From positions 1 through 33,251 of the forward strand of contig CANRFZ010000025.1 of assembly GCA_947630025.1 (NCBI GenBank): a stretch of 33,251 nucleotides of DNA. The letters run 5' to 3'. How positions within the stretch are numbered: the stretch's first letter is position 1; every line of letters begins with the position of its first letter. Below are positions 5,904 to 14,589 of this stretch, one piece after another. Made by a program: the position numbers and the translations under genes. Below the pieces are notes generated by a model. It made no database searches. It worked only from the letters and a program-made list of their open reading frames with translations, and was not told the origin of the DNA. The DNA comes from an uncultured Lachnospiraceae bacterium (GTDB taxonomy: Bacteria; Bacillota; Clostridia; Lachnospirales; Lachnospiraceae).

Positions 5904-8495
5904 TTACTGCTCCTGCCTGCGGGCCGCCGTGAGCGCGCCGTTTTCCACGCGGATCTGGATCGTGTCCTTGGCGGCCACCTCGTCCGCCAGAATCAGCTTC
6001 GCCGACAACGTTTCCACATATTTCTGGATATACCGCTTCAACGGCCTCGCGCCGTAGACCGGATCGTAAGCGTTGTCCGCGATAAACCGCTGGGCTTCCT
6101 CCGTCAGCTCGATCCGCAGCTCTCTGTCGGCCAGACGCCTGTTCAGATCGTCCACGATCAGCTTAATAATACCGCCGATATTCTCTTTGGTCAACGGCTT
6201 AAACAGAATCGTCTCGTCCAGCCTGTTGAGAAACTCAGGCCGGAAATGACTGCGCAGGTCGCCCATAACGAGCCCTTCCGCCTCTTTTGTAATATTGCCC
6301 TCGCTGTCGATGCCGTCCAGCAGATACCCCGCGCCGATATTGGACGTCATGATCAGTATCGTATTTTTAAAATCCACCGTTCTGCCCTGAGAGTCCGTGA
6401 TACGCCCGTCGTCCAGCACCTGCAGCAGCACGTTGAAAACGTCCGGATGCGCTTTTTCGATCTCATCAAACAGAACCACAGAGTAAGGCTTTCTCCTGAC
6501 CGCTTCGGTCAACTGTCCGCCCTCCTCGTAACCCACATAGCCGGGAGGCGCCCCGATCAGGCGGGATACGGAATATTTCTCCATATACTCGCTCATATCG
6601 ATGCGCACCATGTTGTTTTCGTCGTCAAAAAGCGACGCCGCCAGCGCCTTGGCCAGCTCCGTCTTGCCGACGCCGGTAGGCCCGAGGAACAGGAACGAAC
6701 CGATGGGCTTCGTGGGGTCCTTGATCCCGGCCTTGGAACGGATGATCGCCTCCGTCACTTTGGTCACGCCCTCGTCCTGCCCGATTACACGCTTGTGCAG
6801 CTCCTCGTCCAGATGCAGCGTCTTGTTGCGCTCGCTCTCGGTCAGCTTCGCCACCGGAATACCCGTCCAGCGGGAAATGATTCTGGCGATCTCCTCCTCG
6901 GACACGCTCTCGTGCACGAGGGAAAGATCCTTCTGGCGGGTTCGCTCCTCCTCGATCTCCAACTGCTGCCGCAGCGCGGGCAGCCTGCCATAACTTAATT
7001 CCGCGGCTTTTTCATAATCGCCGTCCCGCTGCGCGATCTGGATCTGCCCATTTACGTCGTCTATTTCTTCACGGATTTTTGACAGTTTCTCCACGGAGGC
7101 TTTCTCGTTCTCCCACTGCGCCATGCGGTTTTTCAGTTCTTCTTTTAATTCCGCCAGCTCCCGCTGCAGATTGGCCAGACGCTCGACGCTCAGCCGGTCG
7201 TCCTCTTTTTTCAGGGCCGTCTCCTCGATCTCAAGCTGCATCACCTTGCGCTGCAGTTCGTCCAGCTCGGTGGGCAGGGAGTCCAGCTCCGTCTTAATCA
7301 GCGCGCACGCCTCGTCCACCAGATCGATGGCCTTGTCCGGCAGGAACCGGTCGGAGATATAGCGGTTGGACAACACCGCCGCGCTGACCAGCGCATTGTC
7401 CATAATCTTTACGCCGTGAAAAACTTCGTAGCGCTCCTTTAAGCCGCGCAGGATCGAAATCGTGTCCTCCACCGTGGGCTCATCCACCATGACCGGCTGG
7501 AAACGCCGTTCCAGCGCCGCATCCTTCTCAATATACTGCCGGTATTCGTCCAGCGTCGTCGCGCCGATGCAGTGCAGCTCGCCTCTGGCAAGCATGGGCT
7601 TTAACATATTGCCGGCATCCATCGCGCCGTCCGTCTTGCCCGCGCCCACGATCGTATGCAGCTCGTCGATAAAGAGAATGATCTGTCCGTCGCTGTTTTT
7701 TACATCGTCCAGCACCGCCTTCAGGCGTTCCTCAAACTCGCCGCGGTACTTCGCGCCCGCCACCAGCGCGCCCATGTCCAGCGCAAAAATCTTTTTCTCC
7801 TTCAGTCCCTCCGGCACATCGCCCCGCACGATACGCTGCGCCAGCCCTTCCGCCACGGCGGTCTTGCCGACGCCCGGCTCGCCGATCAGCACCGGGTTAT
7901 TCTTGGTCTTTCGGGACAGAATCCGAATGACGTTGCGGATCTCATTGTCCCTGCCGATGACCGGATCGAGCTTCTGGCTGCGCGCCTTTTCCACCAGATC
8001 CTGTCCGTACTTCTCCAGCGTGTCGTAGGTCGCCTCCGGATTGTCGCTTGTCACCCGCTGGTTGCCCCGCACCGTGGACAACGCCTGCAGGAACCGCTCC
8101 CGCGTGATGCCAAACTCCCGGAAAATCTCCTTGATCTCCTTGTTGGGCGATTTCAGCATCGCCAAGAAAAGATGCTCCACGGAAACATACTCGTCGCCAA
8201 GCTGTTTCGCCTCATCCTCGGCCCCGATCAGCGCCTTGTTCAAGTCCTGTCCGACGTAGATCTGGCCGCCCTGCACTTTGACGCGCTTATTCAGCGCCTG
8301 CTCCGCACGGTCTAAAAAGTATTCCTTCTGTATCCCCATCTTCTCTGTCAGCTTCAGGATCAGACTGTCGTCTATCGTCAGCAGACTGTATAAAAGGTGC
8401 TCCTGCTCTATCTCCTGATTGCCGTATTCATAGGCCAGTTTCTCGCAGCGCTCTACTGCCTGCATGGATTTTTGGGTAAATTTCGTCAGATTCAT
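5904..8495 (-). CDS. clpB: ATP-dependent disaggregase chaperone ClpB
   Basis: 863 aa from the ATG at 8495 ([10 protein letters not shown]), chosen because GAGGAGG precedes it at good spacing and the ten extra upstream residues are not family-like. Order of parts: Clp_N double repeat (about 1-145), first AAA+ module with GEPGVGKT (205-212) and Walker [10 protein letters not shown], the long middle coiled coil (about 395-520, rich in Glu/Lys/Leu) that distinguishes ClpB from ClpA/C, second AAA+ module with GPTGVGKT and [14 protein letters not shown], and the C-terminal D2-small domain. ClpB works with DnaK/DnaJ/GrpE to dissolve heat-aggregated protein in the cytosol. Regulation: a CIRCE operator overlaps its promoter, so HrcA control is expected. 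Confidence 0.97.
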   Translation of the reverse strand: MNLTKFTQKSMQAVERCEKLAYEYGNQEIEQEHLLYSLLTIDDSLILKLTEKMGIQKEYFLDRAEQALNKRVKVQGGQIYVGQDLNKALIGAEDEAKQLGDEYVSVEHLFLAMLKSPNKEIKEIFREFGITRERFLQALSTVRGNQRVTSDNPEATYDTLEKYGQDLVEKARSQKLDPVIGRDNEIRNVIRILSRKTKNNPVLIGEPGVGKTAVAEGLAQRIVRGDVPEGLKEKKIFALDMGALVAGAKYRGEFEERLKAVLDDVKNSDGQIILFIDELHTIVGAGKTDGAMDAGNMLKPMLARGELHCIGATTLDEYRQYIEKDAALERRFQPVMVDEPTVEDTISILRGLKERYEVFHGVKIMDNALVSAAVLSNRYISDRFLPDKAIDLVDEACALIKTELDSLPTELDELQRKVMQLEIEETALKKEDDRLSVERLANLQRELAELKEELKNRMAQWENEKASVEKLSKIREEIDDVNGQIQIAQRDGDYEKAAELSYGRLPALRQQLEIEEERTRQKDLSLVHESVSEEEIARIISRWTGIPVAKLTESERNKTLHLDEELHKRVIGQDEGVTKVTEAIIRSKAGIKDPTKPIGSFLFLGPTGVGKTELAKALAASLFDDENNMVRIDMSEYMEKYSVSRLIGAPPGYVGYEEGGQLTEAVRRKPYSVVLFDEIEKAHPDVFNVLLQVLDDGRITDSQGRTVDFKNTILIMTSNIGAGYLLDGIDSEGNITKEAEGLVMGDLRSHFRPEFLNRLDETILFKPLTKENIGGIIKLIVDDLNRRLADRELRIELTEEAQRFIADNAYDPVYGARPLKRYIQKYVETLSAKLILADEVAAKDTIQIRVENGALTAARRQEQ

Positions 8496-8546
8496 AACAT
8501 CGCCTCCTCTGCCCTGCAAAGGCACTTTTGTTCTATGAACACTATA

Positions 8547-8575
8547 ACAATAACTCGTTTTGTTAGCACTGTCAA
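8547..8575 (-). promoter_or_regulatory. Sigma-A promoter of clpB
   Basis: On the minus strand a consensus TTGACA -35 (8575-8570) is followed after 17 bp by TATTGT (8552-8547). The -35 hexamer lies within the CIRCE element, so a bound repressor would block polymerase directly. Confidence 0.8.
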
Positions 8576-8589
8576 TAGGTGAGTGCTAA
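8563..8589. promoter_or_regulatory. CIRCE operator (HrcA binding site)
   Basis: TTAGCACTG (8563-8571), a 9-bp spacer and GAGTGCTAA (8581-8589). This matches the CIRCE consensus TTAGCACTC-N9-GAGTGCTAA with a single mismatch, in the left arm. CIRCE is the established operator of the heat-shock repressor HrcA. It is placed over the -35 of clpB. Confidence 0.93.
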
Positions 8590-8758
8590 AATTTTCAGAA
8601 AATTATGTGAAATACTGAATTTGAGGTGCTTTTCAGATGGCAGGGAGGAAATGCAATTGATGCTTCCGGACGCAGCCAGACAAATACAACAATGCCGCAG
8701 AAATTCTTGAAATCCGGCTTTATCTTTTCTCCACGGCTGAGAGGTTACTACAGATTAC

Positions 8759-9940
8759 TCATACAATATCTGCCGTTTTTAACGCCGCCTCCACCTCGTC
8801 CCGCTTTTCATACAGGACGCAGCCGCCCACATGGTCGTCTGACAGAAAATCACCCTCGCGCAGCGCGGCAAACAACGGCGACCGAAGCGCCTCCCGCAGA
8901 GAAGTGTCGCGCACGTTGCAGTCCGAATACGGCGAGAACGGACAGGGCTCCGCGCCGCCGTGGGAATTGATATGGAAGAAACCTCTGCCTGCGGCAATAC
9001 ACCCGCCGGAACTTTTTTCATCTCCGGGGAAAGAGACGAACACCATCTCCTGATAGGCCGTCCGCAGGCGCGCTATGCCATCCCGCAGAATCGTCCGCTC
9101 CGCCTCGCCGGGCGCAAGTTCTCCGCTCTCCTCCGTGACCGGAACAAACTCCACATAGACCACCAGCCTGCAGCCCCGCGCCGCCAGCGTGTCCAGAAAT
9201 TCCGTGGAAACGACTTCCCGGACATTCCGCGTCGTCACCGTCACGGAAACGCCGAACAATAGCCCCCGCCCGTGCAGCGTATCCATGTTGGCAATCAGCT
9301 TTTCATAGACACCCTGACCGCGGCGTTCCGCCGTTTCCTCTCTGCCGCCCTCGATGCTCATGACCGGGATCAGGTTGCGGCATCGGTCAAACAGGCCGAA
9401 ATACGCCTCATCCATATAGGTGCCGTTTGTAAAGATCGGAAAAAGGATGTCCTGCATTTTTCCGGCGGCCTCGATAATATCCCGGCGCAGCATCGGCTCC
9501 CCGCCCGCCAGCAGGATAAAGCTGACGCCGATTTCATCCGCCTCCCGGAAAATGGCAAGCCATTCTTCATCGGTGAGCTGGCGCACCGGCGCGGCGTCCA
9601 CCGTCGCGTGATTGCAGCGGGAATAGCACCCCGCGCAGTGCAGGTTGCAGCTTGAGGTGATGCTGGCGATCAGGAACGGCGGGATGTGCTCGCCGGATTT
9701 TTCCGCTTCCGCGCGCCGTTTGGATGCCTTTTTACTGGCCGCCGCAAAGCGGAGCATAAAAGCGCTCTCCCGCGGATTCGTCAGCGTCGCCTTCAATGAA
9801 GCGGCGACGATATTTCCCACGCCCCGCGTCATATATGCCTGTATGTCAAATGTTTCATCCATGTCTCTATCTCTATACTCTATCTTTACCTCTGTCGCTA
9901 TCTCTGTTTCTATTTCTGCCTCTGTTTCTGCGCCGCTCAC
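8759..9940 (-). CDS. Radical SAM protein with SPASM-like C-terminal cysteines
   Basis: 393 aa from GTG at 9940. Cys98, Cys102 and Cys105 (CNLHCAGC) form the CxxxCxxC radical SAM cluster motif, followed by GGEPMLRRD, the usual SAM-binding GGE. Four C-terminal cysteines (GGC, EPCPF, SDC, GGC) suggest an auxiliary Fe-S cluster as in SPASM enzymes. The substrate is unknown; no small peptide precursor is visible next to it. The GTG overlaps the TGA of the upstream metallo-hydrolase gene (GTGA), implying coupled translation. Residues 4-26 are a Glu/Thr/Ile run encoded by degenerate hexanucleotide repeats, so the ancestral start may be the ATG at 9862 (MDETFDIQAYM), which would give 367 aa. The 233-bp gap from the gene end to its right-hand neighbour (8496-8758 on the map) holds the clpB promoter, CIRCE and no supported gene. 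Confidence 0.85.
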   Translation of the reverse strand: MSGAETEAEIETEIATEVKIEYRDRDMDETFDIQAYMTRGVGNIVAASLKATLTNPRESAFMLRFAAASKKASKRRAEAEKSGEHIPPFLIASITSSCNLHCAGCYSRCNHATVDAAPVRQLTDEEWLAIFREADEIGVSFILLAGGEPMLRRDIIEAAGKMQDILFPIFTNGTYMDEAYFGLFDRCRNLIPVMSIEGGREETAERRGQGVYEKLIANMDTLHGRGLLFGVSVTVTTRNVREVVSTEFLDTLAARGCRLVVYVEFVPVTEESGELAPGEAERTILRDGIARLRTAYQEMVFVSFPGDEKSSGGCIAAGRGFFHINSHGGAEPCPFSPYSDCNVRDTSLREALRSPLFAALREGDFLSDDHVGGCVLYEKRDEVEAALKTADIV

Positions 9941-10569
9941 TTTTCGCCGTGCGCGGTGCGGTTGGTATGATCCAGACGCGCCAGATCGACTTCATGACCG
10001 GGTTTCAGAATCAGCGCGCTCCCTGTGGCGAAACTCGCCGCCATCTTACTGTCAAACAGGCTGCCCGGCTTCATATGGATCGGTATCGTGTGTTTCGCCC
10101 CGATCAGTTCCGCGCAGACAGCGGCCTCCTTCGCGTTCATCGTGTAGATGCCGTCGATGGGCAGAAAAGCGAAGTCGATTTTCCGCTGCGCCAGCCGCTC
10201 CATCTGCCTGGTCTTCGCCGTGTCTCCCGCAAAATAAAGCAGCTTGCCGTCCACCGTGACCAGATAGCCCACGCACTCGCTCTTGGGATGGTTGCGGTTG
10301 TATGCCTCCGTCGCCTCGATTCCGATGTCCTTGATCTCAAATTTGCGGTATTCCCCGTCCACCAGCGCGTCGCCGTTCTGGATAATGCGGCAGTCCTTTC
10401 CGTAAACCGGGAGCGTGATCCGGTTGTGATCCGGATGCTGGTGCGTCACCAGTATAATATCCGCCGGTCTGTCGTAACCTTTCCCGATATACGGATCGAT
10501 ATAAACTACCGTGCCTGCCTCCGATGTGAGCCGGAGGCTTCCGTGCCCCTGATACAATAATTTTGCCAT
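9937..10569 (-). CDS. UlaG-like metallo-beta-lactamase fold hydrolase
   Basis: 210 aa, a compact MBL-fold protein of the UlaG/YtkL type. The metal motif HQHPDH (43-48) is present, with GDT (Asp116) and IPIH (His165) completing a two-metal site. These enzymes hydrolyse a variety of phosphodiesters, lactones or thioesters in the cytosol; the substrate is not predictable. ATG at 10569 has a GGGG-type SD. It shares a 4-bp overlap with the following radical SAM gene, so the pair probably acts together or is at least made together. Transcription is expected from the promoter at 10594-10623. Confidence 0.88.
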   Translation of the reverse strand: MAKLLYQGHGSLRLTSEAGTVVYIDPYIGKGYDRPADIILVTHQHPDHNRITLPVYGKDCRIIQNGDALVDGEYRKFEIKDIGIEATEAYNRNHPKSECVGYLVTVDGKLLYFAGDTAKTRQMERLAQRKIDFAFLPIDGIYTMNAKEAAVCAELIGAKHTIPIHMKPGSLFDSKMAASFATGSALILKPGHEVDLARLDHTNRTAHGEK

Positions 10570-10587
10570 AGTAACCCCATTCCGGAA

Positions 10588-10615
10588 TGTTATATTATAA
10601 ATGTTATATTATAAA
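10588..10615. repeat. Perfect 14-bp tandem duplication carrying a -10 box
   Basis: TGTTATATTATAAA occurs at 10588-10601 and again at 10602-10615 without a mismatch. On the minus strand each copy contains TATAAT, so the metallo-hydrolase promoter has two alternative -10 hexamers 14 bp apart. Confidence 0.9.
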
Positions 10616-10623
10616 AGTTACAA
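10594..10623 (-). promoter_or_regulatory. Candidate promoter of the MBL-radical SAM pair
   Basis: On the minus strand TTGTAA (10623-10618) is followed after 18 bp by a perfect TATAAT (10599-10594). A second TATAAT at 10613-10608 comes from the tandem duplication but lies too close to this -35. Confidence 0.6.
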
Positions 10624-10702
10624 AATCCTTCTTTCATCAGCATATCACAATCCGCCAAATTTGCCAATGCGTGCATTTTCCTTCAAACTATTTTTCTCCG
10701 CC

Positions 10703-10731
10703 TTGAAATTTACCCTGTTAAGGAGTAAAAT
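10703..10731 (+). promoter_or_regulatory. Sigma-A promoter of the OFA transporter
   Basis: TTGAAA (10703-10708), a 17-bp spacer and TAAAAT (10726-10731). Transcription would start near 10738, giving a leader of about 75 nt that contains a small 6-bp hairpin around CGGGCAACCCG. Confidence 0.7.
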
Positions 10732-10811
10732 AAATGGAGTTTATAACATTTATCACATATCGGGCAACCCGGTATGCCGTTATCTATTATGAAAGAAAGG
10801 AACAGTACAAC

Positions 10812-12113
10812 ATGAAAACAAAGGAAAACAAATGGCTGCGCGCCGCTGTCCCGGCGTTACTGCTCCACTGCAGTATCGGTACCGTGTACTGCTGGTCAAT
10901 TTTCAGCCAAGAAATCGCCGACTACATCGGCTTCTCCAAAGGCGCTACGGAATGGGCGTTCAGCTTCGCCATCTTCTTCTTGGGTATGTCCGCCGCCTTT
11001 CTGGGAAATGTCGTGGAAAAAGACATCCACAAGTCGTCCCTGATCGCCGCGGTCTGCTTTGCACTGGGTATGGCAGGCACCGGATTTTTTATCTGGTACG
11101 GCGGCCAGCACACGCACAGTCCGCTGGCGCTTATCGGCATCTATGTGAGCTACGGTTTCATCATGGGCATCGGTCTGGGCACCGGCTATCTGTCGCCCGT
11201 CAAGACGCTGATGCTCTGGTTTGAGGACAGAAAAGGTCTGGCCACAGGTCTGGCCGTGGCGGGATTCGGCGCGGCAAAGGCGATCGCAAGCCCGATCATG
11301 CAGGCTATGCTGGACAATCTGGGCGAAGGCGGCATCTACAAGATGTTCTGGATTCTCGCGTGCGTATACTTCGTGATGATGTTCGTTGGCCATCTGCTCT
11401 TAAAGAAGCCCGAGGGCTGGCACGAACCGCAGAAGAAGGAAAAAGGACAGGGCATCCTCTCCGTTATCAAGACAAGGCCGATCGCGAACTACATCGGCAT
11501 CTGGGTAATGTTTTACATCAACATCACCTGCGGTCTGGCGCTGATTTCTCAGGAAAAAATGATCGTGAAATGTATCGGCCTCGCCAGCTTCGTCGGCATA
11601 CTCTCAACGGTTTCCGCGATCTTTAACGCGGGCGGCCGCCTCGGTTTCTCCGCATGGGCGGACACGATGAAAGACCGCAACACGATCTACAAGCTGATAT
11701 TTATCCTCTCGATCGTGTTTACCGGACTGGTAATGATAACAGGTGGTATTAAAAACGGCGCCGGCAACACCGTGCTGATGATTCTCGTTATGTGTCTGGT
11801 ATTCGTTGTCAACGCAGGCTACGGCGGCGGCTTCCCCAACGTGCCCACGCTGCTCTCCGACCATTACGGCATGGGCAGCATCAGTGCGCTGCACGGCGTC
11901 ACGTTGTCCGCGTGGGCGTTTGCCGGTCTGACAGGCAACCAGATCGCAAACTTTATCGTCAACAGCACCGGCGAGTTTGTGACAGACGCGCACGGCAATC
12001 AGGTCAATCCCACCGGATACCAGAATGTGCTGTACTTCACTATCGTACTCTACATCATCGCGCTGCTGATGAGCATCTTCATGGTTCGGCCTGCGGATAA
12101 AGATAAGAAATAA
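10812..12113 (+). CDS. MFS transporter, oxalate/formate antiporter (OFA) family
   Basis: 433 aa from the ATG at 10812 (MKTKENKWLRAAV); a longer reading from 10734 is rejected because it starts almost on the promoter -10 and lacks an SD. About 12 membrane helices are visible. The family-typical stretch GYLSPVKTLMLWFEDRKG followed by ATGLAVAGFG lies around residues 115-145, with the N-terminal GTVYCWSIF motif in helix 1. OFA members exchange small organic anions such as oxalate/formate across the cytoplasmic membrane, but most clostridial members have unknown substrates. It is a single-gene unit with promoter (10703-10731) and terminator (12130-12168). Confidence 0.9.
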   Translation: MKTKENKWLRAAVPALLLHCSIGTVYCWSIFSQEIADYIGFSKGATEWAFSFAIFFLGMSAAFLGNVVEKDIHKSSLIAAVCFALGMAGTGFFIWYGGQHTHSPLALIGIYVSYGFIMGIGLGTGYLSPVKTLMLWFEDRKGLATGLAVAGFGAAKAIASPIMQAMLDNLGEGGIYKMFWILACVYFVMMFVGHLLLKKPEGWHEPQKKEKGQGILSVIKTRPIANYIGIWVMFYINITCGLALISQEKMIVKCIGLASFVGILSTVSAIFNAGGRLGFSAWADTMKDRNTIYKLIFILSIVFTGLVMITGGIKNGAGNTVLMILVMCLVFVVNAGYGGGFPNVPTLLSDHYGMGSISALHGVTLSAWAFAGLTGNQIANFIVNSTGEFVTDAHGNQVNPTGYQNVLYFTIVLYIIALLMSIFMVRPADKDKK

Positions 12114-12129
12114 CGCAAGCGCTTTAAGG

Positions 12130-12168
12130 CCGTCGGACGTAGCTATAACGTCCGGCGGTCTTTTTTTC
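12130..12168 (+). terminator. Intrinsic terminator after the OFA transporter
   Basis: An 11-bp stem (CCGTCGGACGT at 12130-12140, ACGTCCGGCGG at 12148-12158, one wobble) with a 7-nt loop is followed by a T run through 12167. Confidence 0.92.
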
Positions 12169-12219
12169 TGAATCATTTTAAGAATATGATGCGTTATATT
12201 CTATAAAAGGAGTAAAGCC

Positions 12220-12753
12220 GTGACGCGCGAAGACAGACTGATCCAACAGATTATCGGCGGCGACGCCCGCTGCTGGGACGAGCTGATTTCCCTGTACTAT
12301 CCCGCCATACTGCGCTACTGCCTGTGGCATATGCCCGACCGCGAGAGCGCGCTGGACGCCACGCAGGAGACGTTTCTAAAACTGGTGCGCTGTCTGCACC
12401 GCTATGAGCGGCGCGGGCAGTTTCGGGCGTTTCTGTACCGCATCGCCGCCAACACCTGCACGGATATGCTGCGGCAGCGCGCCCCGGAAGTGTTGTCTCC
12501 GGACGGCGGGGACGCCGCATCCGCGCCGCTTGCGGACTACAGCTATCTCCCGCCGGAATACGGCCGGGCGGAGGACAGGGAGCAGTTGTCCTACGCTTTC
12601 GCCCGTCTGGACGGCCTGCAGCGGGAACTGGTGCTGCTGCGGTACGGGCAGGAATTGTCGCTGCGGGAGATCGCGTCGCTGACCGGGCTGAAGCTGCGGA
12701 CAGTGCAGACTAAGCTGCGGCGTGCGATCCACATTATGAAACAGGTGTTATGA
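12220..12753 (+). CDS. ECF-type RNA polymerase sigma factor
   Basis: 177 aa from GTG at 12220, with AAAGGAG seven bases upstream. Region 2 (about 24-85) includes the DATQETFLKLVRCL promoter-melting and core-binding stretch, and region 4 (about 126-175) has the helix-turn-helix ELSLREIASLTGLKLRTVQ. There is no region 1 or 3, as in ECF (group 4) factors. The gene is first in a four-gene operon with a 6-TM protein and an ABC-2 transporter, so it probably activates this operon in response to an envelope signal. No conventional zinc anti-sigma factor is encoded next to it. A TATATT/TATAAA-rich stretch directly upstream could hold the promoter, but no clear hexamer pair was assigned. Confidence 0.92.
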   Translation: MTREDRLIQQIIGGDARCWDELISLYYPAILRYCLWHMPDRESALDATQETFLKLVRCLHRYERRGQFRAFLYRIAANTCTDMLRQRAPEVLSPDGGDAASAPLADYSYLPPEYGRAEDREQLSYAFARLDGLQRELVLLRYGQELSLREIASLTGLKLRTVQTKLRRAIHIMKQVL

Positions 12754-12796
12754 TATTTAAAAGATTTTTCTGCGCGCCGGAAAGGAGTTATCCTAT

Positions 12797-13630
12797 ATGT
12801 TAAAGCATGATTTAATGTCATTTTTTTCTGTGGAAAAAGAAATCGACTACGGAGAAAACCTGCGGCAGACCGTAGCCGCCGCGCTGGAACTGCCGCCTGT
12901 GCGTTTCCGGCGTCCTCATCTTTCCTTCGGCGCGCTGCTGCTGAAACAGACGCGGTATCTCGCCCTGAAAATATGGACGCTGCAGGGCGCGGTTCTGGCC
13001 GCCCTGTGTGCCCTGCTCCTGCTCTGTTTCGGCACGGACGGCGCCGTTGTGTATTCACTGCGGACGCTGCGGATCTTTTTCAGTCTGTGCGGCACTGCCA
13101 TTCTGTTCAGCTCCGCGCCCCTCTGGATGCGCTCCCGCCGCTGCCGGATGCAGGAATTGGAGGCTTCCGCCTATTTTGCCCGCCGCGGCACGCTGCTGGC
13201 GCCGCTTCTTTTTATCGGGCTGGGCGATGCCGTGATGCTTGCCGTATTCGGCGTCTTCGCGGCGCGGACGACGGCGGCGGACGACGGACTGCTGCTCTAT
13301 CTGGTGATCCCCTTTTTGACGGCGGCGGCGGTTTTTGTCATGCTGCTGGGCCGCCTCGGTCACGACGGCTTCTCTGCGGCGCGGACGCCTGCCTGCGCCA
13401 TGCCGTACCGTACCGCACCATCTTATACCGTGCCTGCCGGTGCCGTGCCTGCCTGCATCGGAACCGCCTGCGCAGCATCCGTCTGTATCGTTTACGGACT
13501 GCTCACGGAAAGCCTGCGGGCCGCGCCTTCCCTCTGTCCCTGCCTGTGGAGCTGCTATGCCCTGCTCTGCGCGTGGCTGATCGGACGCGGCTGCCGGACA
13601 CTGTATCGGCAGGAACCGTTATTTTCTTAG
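12797..13630 (+). CDS. Uncharacterised six-helix membrane protein between a sigma factor and an ABC transporter
   Basis: 277 aa, not recognised as a named family. A cytosolic N-terminus of about 57 residues (MLKHDLMSFFSVEKEID start) is followed by six hydrophobic segments near 58-79, 93-113, 134-158, 165-188, 215-235 and 247-265. SD AAGGAG precedes the ATG. It lies 43 bp after the sigma factor and 35 bp before the ABC ATPase. By position it could be the membrane anti-sigma factor of the ECF protein, or an accessory permease subunit; the cytosolic N-terminus followed by a membrane domain suits the first idea, but no anti-sigma motif is visible. Residues about 197-222 are a Pro/Ala/Thr-rich loop encoded by TGCCGTRCC-like repeats, just before helix 5. 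Confidence 0.8.
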   Translation: MLKHDLMSFFSVEKEIDYGENLRQTVAAALELPPVRFRRPHLSFGALLLKQTRYLALKIWTLQGAVLAALCALLLLCFGTDGAVVYSLRTLRIFFSLCGTAILFSSAPLWMRSRRCRMQELEASAYFARRGTLLAPLLFIGLGDAVMLAVFGVFAARTTAADDGLLLYLVIPFLTAAAVFVMLLGRLGHDGFSAARTPACAMPYRTAPSYTVPAGAVPACIGTACAASVCIVYGLLTESLRAAPSLCPCLWSCYALLCAWLIGRGCRTLYRQEPLFS

Positions 13631-13665
13631 AACCGGAAAAAAGCAAAACGGAGGACTTTTACCAA

Positions 13666-14589
13666 ATGGAAATCACACTGGACCACATCTCCAAACATTT
13701 TCATGACAGAAAGCGCGCAAAAAAAGCGGTGGACGACGTTTCCCTGCATCTTACGCCGGGCGTGTGGGGGCTGCTGGGTGCCAACGGCTCCGGCAAGACC
13801 ACGCTGATGCGCATTGTCTGCGGCATTATGAGCCCCACCGCCGGTCGTGTTCTGTGCGACGGCGAGGACATCCGGCGGCTGGACGGCGCCTACCGCGATC
13901 TGATCGGCTATCTGCCGCAGGATTTCGGCTTTTATCCCGAATTTACCGTGGAACGGTATCTGGCCTACATCGCCGCCCTCAAAGGCATCCCCGACAGGAC
14001 GGCGGCCTCGCGCATCGAGGAACTGCTGGCGCGGGTTTCCCTGACGGATGTGGCACGCAAAAAAATCGTGAAGCTCTCCGGCGGCATGAAACGGCGCGTA
14101 GGAATCGCCCAGGCGCTGCTCAACGATCCCCGGTTTCTCATTCTGGACGAGCCCACCAGCGGCCTGGACCCCGGCGAGCGGGTGCGGTTCCGCAACCTGT
14201 TGTCGGAGCTGGCGCAGGACAGAATCGTGCTGATTTCTACCCATATCGTGTCGGATATCGAGTATATTGCCACGCGGAACGCCATTATGAAAGACGGGCG
14301 CATCGCCGATATCGGCACCACCGCAGAGCTCGTCTCCCGGATGCAAGGCAGGGTGTACGAATGCCGCATCATGCCGCAGGAGCTGCCGTCACTGGAAAAC
14401 AGGCTGCACATCATCAATCTGCGCAACGAGCCGGACGGTTCGATCAGCCTCCGCTGCCTTCTGTACGACGGAGAGGACAGGAGGGAAGCCGCCTTATACA
14501 CAGAGCCGCTTCCCGCCAGTCCGCGGCTGGAAGACTTGTATCTATCGCTTTTTCCGCAGGAAACCGACAAAGGAGGACATGACTTATGA
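13666..14589 (+). CDS. ABC transporter ATP-binding protein (ABC-2 type)
   Basis: 307 aa from the ATG at 13666; the same frame is open much further upstream but that part overlaps the preceding gene and is not coding. Walker A GANGSGKTT (38-46), Q-loop Gln85 in YLPQDFG, signature LSGGM (137-141), Walker B LILDE (158-162) and switch His193 are all intact, so it should hydrolyse ATP. After about residue 215 there is a C-terminal extension of unknown role. An SD (GGAGG) lies 11 nt upstream. The gene overlaps the permease by 4 bp (ATGA). It probably energises export or membrane remodelling by the following permease. Confidence 0.93.
   Translation: MEITLDHISKHFHDRKRAKKAVDDVSLHLTPGVWGLLGANGSGKTTLMRIVCGIMSPTAGRVLCDGEDIRRLDGAYRDLIGYLPQDFGFYPEFTVERYLAYIAALKGIPDRTAASRIEELLARVSLTDVARKKIVKLSGGMKRRVGIAQALLNDPRFLILDEPTSGLDPGERVRFRNLLSELAQDRIVLISTHIVSDIEYIATRNAIMKDGRIADIGTTAELVSRMQGRVYECRIMPQELPSLENRLHIINLRNEPDGSISLRCLLYDGEDRREAALYTEPLPASPRLEDLYLSLFPQETDKGGHDL

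Noticed and set aside
8634..8700. Possible tiny gene after GGGAGGAAATG on the plus strand
   Set aside because: About 19 codons with the SD only 2 nt from the ATG; no promoter, no recognisable peptide.
12973..13665. 231-codon N-terminal extension of the ABC ATPase frame
   Set aside because: It overlaps the 6-TM protein gene in another frame, is Arg/Ala-rich without motif, and the ATG at 13666 has a proper SD.
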